7,993 nucleotides of DNA. Source: Oscillospiraceae bacterium. Its GTDB lineage: Bacteria; Bacillota; Clostridia; Oscillospirales; CAG-272. The notes under the pieces are model-generated. The model worked only from the letters and a program-made list of their open reading frames with translations, did not search any database and was not told where the DNA came from. Positions 5,499-7,993 of this stretch are shown here, piece after piece. The translations under genes and the position numbers were made by a program. Position 1 is the stretch's first letter. The number at the start of each line of letters is the position of its first letter. Where the stretch lies: NCBI GenBank assembly GCA_009779295.1, contig WREN01000096.1, forward strand, positions 1 to 7,993, in the 5' to 3' direction.

Positions 5499-5843
5499 TC
5501 ACCAGCGCGGCGTGCGTTCCTTGCTGTTTATCGCGGCAATCCGCAGTATTTCCGCTATGTCGGCTTCCCCCTCATTATTTGATAAATGCATTAATTTGTC
5601 CGTTTCGCGTTTTGTAGCGATACGGTCAAGAGCAGTTGCCACAGCTTTTCTGATTTCAACGTCCTCTTCTTTAATCAAATTTTCGATAAGGCTCCTTATA
5701 GTCGCTTCTTCTTTTAAGAGTCTCATCGCGCTTATTGCCGCGATCCTTTCATCCCGTTTTTTTGACGTTTCCGCAATTTTGATAATCTTGGCGGTCTTCC
5801 CCTTCTCCGCCATTTCCTCCATTTTCTCCGCTAACGTTTTCAT
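5499..5843 (-). CDS. small HEAT-like repeat protein
   Basis: This 114-residue, highly charged, all-helical protein has no signal peptide or membrane segment. It contains about two to three HEAT/PBS-lyase-type helical pairs: residues 17-46 (TAKIIKIAETSKKRDERIAAISAMRL...), 47-79 (the clearest, with EDVEIRKAVATALDRIA) and a weaker one at 80-109. Such repeats form a small solenoid for binding proteins; no function can be named. It lies 39 bases downstream of leuA on the same strand and is probably read from the leuA transcript. The start is uncertain: AAGGAG directly touches the ATG at 5843 with no spacer, so the Met codons at residues 8 or 11 could be used instead. The 3' end faces lexA. Confidence 0.72.
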   Translation of the reverse strand: MKTLAEKMEEMAEKGKTAKIIKIAETSKKRDERIAAISAMRLLKEEATIRSLIENLIKEEDVEIRKAVATALDRIATKRETDKLMHLSNNEGEADIAEILRIAAINSKERTPRW

Positions 5844-5870
5844 CTCCTTATACCTGCCTTTCTTAAATAA

Positions 5871-5888
5871 TTATAATATTTATTATAA
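5871..5888. repeat. AT-only 18-bp inverted repeat at the leuA stop codon
   Basis: TTATAATATTTATTATAA has perfect 8-base arms around TT and includes the leuA stop codon and last sense codon. It contains two TATAAT hexamers on the minus strand, so a promoter for the HEAT gene is conceivable, but neither has a recognisable -35. A hairpin of only A-T pairs would be a poor terminator. Confidence 0.4.
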
Positions 5889-7382
5889 CGCCCATTTGTT
5901 CAGAGCGTTAATATACGACCGTATGCTGGCTTCAATAATATCCGTCGAAACGCTGCGCCCGATATAATCGGCGCCGCCAATGTTGATTTTGACCCGCGCT
6001 TCCCCAAGCGCGTCCGTTCCTTCGGTTATAGCCTTAATATTATATTCTTCAAGTTTGATATCTTCGTTGTTAACTCCGCTGAGCCGGTTGATAGCGTTGA
6101 ACGCGGCGTCTATCGGACCGTCGCCGAGCGCCGCTTCGGATAGCTGCGCTCCCCTGCAGGATAATGTCACCATCGCCATCGCTTTCATGTTGTTGCCGCT
6201 CTGTATCTGAAACGAAACCAATTCATACACGCTCTCAAGCGTATCCATGTATTCGTTCACAATCGCCCTAATGTCCTCGTCGGTTATGCTCTTGCGGTCG
6301 GCGTAATCCTTGAAACTCTTGAAACAAATGTCTACGGCTTCGTTATTTAAATTATAACCTAATTCTTTCAACTTTTCATTGAAAGCGTGCCGCCCGCTCA
6401 ATTTACTTAGCGGAAGTTTGCCTGTGGTAAGCCCTATCGATTCCGGCGTGATGATTTCGTAAGTGCGGCGGTCGTTGAGAACGCCGTGCTGATGGATTCC
6501 CGACTCATGCGTGAAAACGTTAGCCCCAACAACAGCTTTATTCGGCGGTACGCCTATACCCATAAGCGAACTCACCATTCTGCTCGTGCGCGAGATTTCC
6601 GTGGTATCGATACTCGTTTCAAAATCGAAATAGTCGCGGCGAGCGTTTAAATTCATCACGATTTCCTCAAGCGAGGCGTTTCCAGCGCGTTCGCCGATTC
6701 CGTTGACAGTACATTCGATTTGCCGCGCGCCGTTTTGAATCGCCGCGAGACTGTTCGAAACCGCGTTGCCGAGGTCGTCGTGGCAGTGCGCACTGACGAT
6801 AACATTATCAGGTATATTCTTAATTATATTTTTGATAAGCGCGCCGTATTCGTCCGGCACCGAATATCCGACCGTATCGGGAATATTTATTACCGTCGCG
6901 CCGGCTTTAATCACAGCTTCGAGAAGTTCGTACAAGAATTCCAAATCGGAACGCGACGCATCCTCAGGTGAAAATTCTACATCGCCGCAAAGCGATTTCG
7001 CAAACGAAACCGCATCGACGGCGCGTTTGAGGATTTCCCTGCGTGTCGAGTGGTATTTGTATTTGATGTGTATGTCGCTCGACGCGATGAATACGTGTAT
7101 GCGAGGTCTTTCGGCTTCCTTCAACGCTTCCCACGCGGACAGGATGTCGTCTTCTACAGCTCGCGCCAACGCCGCAATTACAGGTCTGCGGACGATTTGT
7201 GTGATTTCTTTCACCGCTTGGAAGTTGCCGTTCGACGACGCGGGGAATCCTGCTTCGATTATATCCACGCCTAACCTATCGAGCTGGCGAGCGATCTCAA
7301 CTTTGTGCAGGCGGTTCAATACCGCGCCCGGCGTTTGCTCGCCGTCGCGGAGGGTTGTGTCTAAAAATAAAATTTTGTCCAT
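5883..7382 (-). CDS. leuA: 2-isopropylmalate synthase
   Basis: LeuA condenses acetyl-CoA with 2-oxoisovalerate to give 2-isopropylmalate, the first committed step of leucine synthesis. The 499 residues are close to the full length of bacterial LeuA. The catalytic TIM barrel (about 1-280) begins with DTTLRDGEQTPG (8-19), carries the metal ligands Asp8, His199 and His201 (HCHDDLGNAVSNS) and has NGIGERAGNASLEE (227-240). The flexible subdomains include THESGIHQHG (291-300). The C-terminal leucine-sensing domain (about 385-499) has GDGPIDAAFNAI and GRSVSTDIIEASIRSYINALN-type sequence, so feedback inhibition by leucine is expected. Residues of the homologous citramalate synthases were not excluded in detail, but the pattern is typical LeuA. 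It starts 5 bases after the stop of the upstream small gene; its Shine-Dalgarno (AAGGAAG) lies within that gene and is about 14 bases away. No T-box or leader peptide is visible directly upstream. Confidence 0.95.
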   Translation of the reverse strand: MDKILFLDTTLRDGEQTPGAVLNRLHKVEIARQLDRLGVDIIEAGFPASSNGNFQAVKEITQIVRRPVIAALARAVEDDILSAWEALKEAERPRIHVFIASSDIHIKYKYHSTRREILKRAVDAVSFAKSLCGDVEFSPEDASRSDLEFLYELLEAVIKAGATVINIPDTVGYSVPDEYGALIKNIIKNIPDNVIVSAHCHDDLGNAVSNSLAAIQNGARQIECTVNGIGERAGNASLEEIVMNLNARRDYFDFETSIDTTEISRTSRMVSSLMGIGVPPNKAVVGANVFTHESGIHQHGVLNDRRTYEIITPESIGLTTGKLPLSKLSGRHAFNEKLKELGYNLNNEAVDICFKSFKDYADRKSITDEDIRAIVNEYMDTLESVYELVSFQIQSGNNMKAMAMVTLSCRGAQLSEAALGDGPIDAAFNAINRLSGVNNEDIKLEEYNIKAITEGTDALGEARVKINIGGADYIGRSVSTDIIEASIRSYINALNKWAL

Positions 7383-7387
7383 TTGGT

Positions 7388-7807
7388 TTAAATTTTCTTC
7401 CTTAAAGATTTAAATTCGGGTAAATTCAAAGCCCATAAATACAAAAGTTCCATTGATTTAAAAATCTCGCGTAGACATTCATAATCTTTCTTATCAAGGT
7501 ACAACCGAAAAATAAGTACCCTATAGCCGTTATGTACTTTTTTAAATCCACGCGGCACCGAAGGTAATGCAATCCCTTCTTGAAACGCAATATAACTTTC
7601 ATTATTAATTGCTTCATGAACTTTTTTCATAGGTATCATAAACGGATGACCGGAACAGCATTGCGTAGTGAAATAACCCTTGCGGTTTAAGATTTGTATA
7701 GGTCGCGCAATTAACTCATCTACCTCGAAACAATTTTCATTGCGAAAGTCTGTTATATAATATCCTCCGAATATGTTGAATGTTTCTTTGTGCATATACA
7801 ACGGCAT
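7388..7807 (-). CDS. conserved-looking small protein with CCSGH motif, function unknown
   Basis: I cannot assign a function to this 139-residue protein. It has no signal peptide or membrane segment. The notable part is ILNRKGYFTTQCCSGH at residues 39-54, followed by YIAF (72-75) and LPSVPRGF (81-88). The layout, a segment for a structural element I-L-N-x-K-G-Y-x-T followed by C-C-S-G-H, looks like a conserved catalytic or metal-binding patch, but this is inference. The ATG at 7807 is well supported by GGGAGG 7 bases upstream. It shares one base with the stop codon of the preceding gene (TAATG), showing translational coupling, and ends 5 bases before leuA. It therefore sits inside the same operon as leuA. 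Confidence 0.75.
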   Translation of the reverse strand: MPLYMHKETFNIFGGYYITDFRNENCFEVDELIARPIQILNRKGYFTTQCCSGHPFMIPMKKVHEAINNESYIAFQEGIALPSVPRGFKKVHNGYRVLIFRLYLDKKDYECLREIFKSMELLYLWALNLPEFKSLRKKI

Positions 7808-7992
7808 TATATCGCCTCCCGTTTTATATCTTCTACGATTTTATCCAAAACCCGCTCACGATCCGCTGACGTATCGTAAATCGTAAAGCCGTATTTCATT
7901 AAATAATCCGTTGTTTCTTGACTGAATGAAATGTTATCTTCAGCAATTTCTTTTAATTTATTATCATCAAAACTATACGTCCAATCATATTC
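7807..7992 (-). CDS. C-terminal end of an unidentified protein (partial)
   Basis: This open frame continues beyond the right edge of the window; only the last 61 codons are visible. The peptide is hydrophilic and helical, with MKYGFTIYDTSADRERVL and then DKIVEDIKREAI at the end. A T-S-x-x-R-x-x-V-L-D-x-I-V tail resembles the C-termini of small P-loop kinases and AAA-type nucleotide-binding proteins, but the ATP-binding part is not in view, so this is only a suggestion. Its TAA overlaps the ATG of the next gene by one base, so the two are translated as a coupled pair. Confidence 0.7.
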   Translation of the reverse strand, partial: EYDWTYSFDDNKLKEIAEDNISFSQETTDYLMKYGFTIYDTSADRERVLDKIVEDIKREAI

Positions 7993-7993
7993 C

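Noticed and set aside
6766..7413. Plus-strand open frame of 215 codons antisense to leuA
   Set aside because: leuA is a clear full-length gene on the other strand; the antisense product is serine-rich, has no family look and no good ribosome site.

Overview
The window is a dense bacterial chromosome segment. Seven complete genes of recognisable or partly recognisable family, two complete genes of unknown role and two gene fragments cut by the window edges fill almost everything. The largest gap between genes is about 130 bases. HPr kinase/phosphorylase, a LexA-type repressor, strong Shine-Dalgarno sites, sigma-A/sigma-70 type promoters and a YozG-like regulator behind a DUF2975 membrane protein together suggest a Firmicute, most likely an uncultured member of the Clostridia. 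This is inference from gene content; a spirochaete is a weaker alternative because of the ankyrin lipoprotein. No RNA gene, transposon, prophage module or CRISPR array was seen.

Left part (1-1972): the C-terminal end of a DUF2975-type membrane protein is followed directly by a small XRE-family regulator on the plus strand. These converge on a long ankyrin-repeat lipoprotein on the minus strand. The lipoprotein start codon directly follows the stop codon of thyX, so the two probably form one operon.

Nucleotide part (1973-3743): thyX (flavin-dependent thymidylate synthase, minus) and a YfbR-type 5'-deoxynucleotidase (plus) are head to head with only 27 bases between their start codons. One makes dTMP and the other hydrolyses deoxynucleoside monophosphates. 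The nucleotidase gene overlaps the 3' end of a ThpR-type RNA 2',3'-cyclic phosphodiesterase gene.

Regulatory part (3743-5491): thpR and hprK diverge from a compact bidirectional promoter whose two -35 boxes lie inside one 16-bp inverted repeat. A strong hairpin sits at the predicted very 5' end of the hprK transcript. Downstream lies a lexA-family gene with its own extended -10 promoter and a perfect 12-bp palindrome. Its protein has an altered cleavage site (Ile-Gly instead of Ala-Gly) and a disrupted catalytic serine loop carrying a tandem pentapeptide duplication, so self-cleavage is doubtful.

Right part (5499-7992, all minus): a partial gene of unknown function, a small cysteine-motif protein, leuA (2-isopropylmalate synthase) and a HEAT-like repeat protein follow each other closely and look like one operon read from outside the window. 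No other leucine pathway gene and no leucine-responsive leader is visible here.

The points most worth a second look are the atypical LexA with its non-standard operator candidate, the symmetrical thpR/hprK promoter with the hairpin-capped hprK leader, and the ankyrin lipoprotein coupled to thyX. No clearly new multi-gene system was found.
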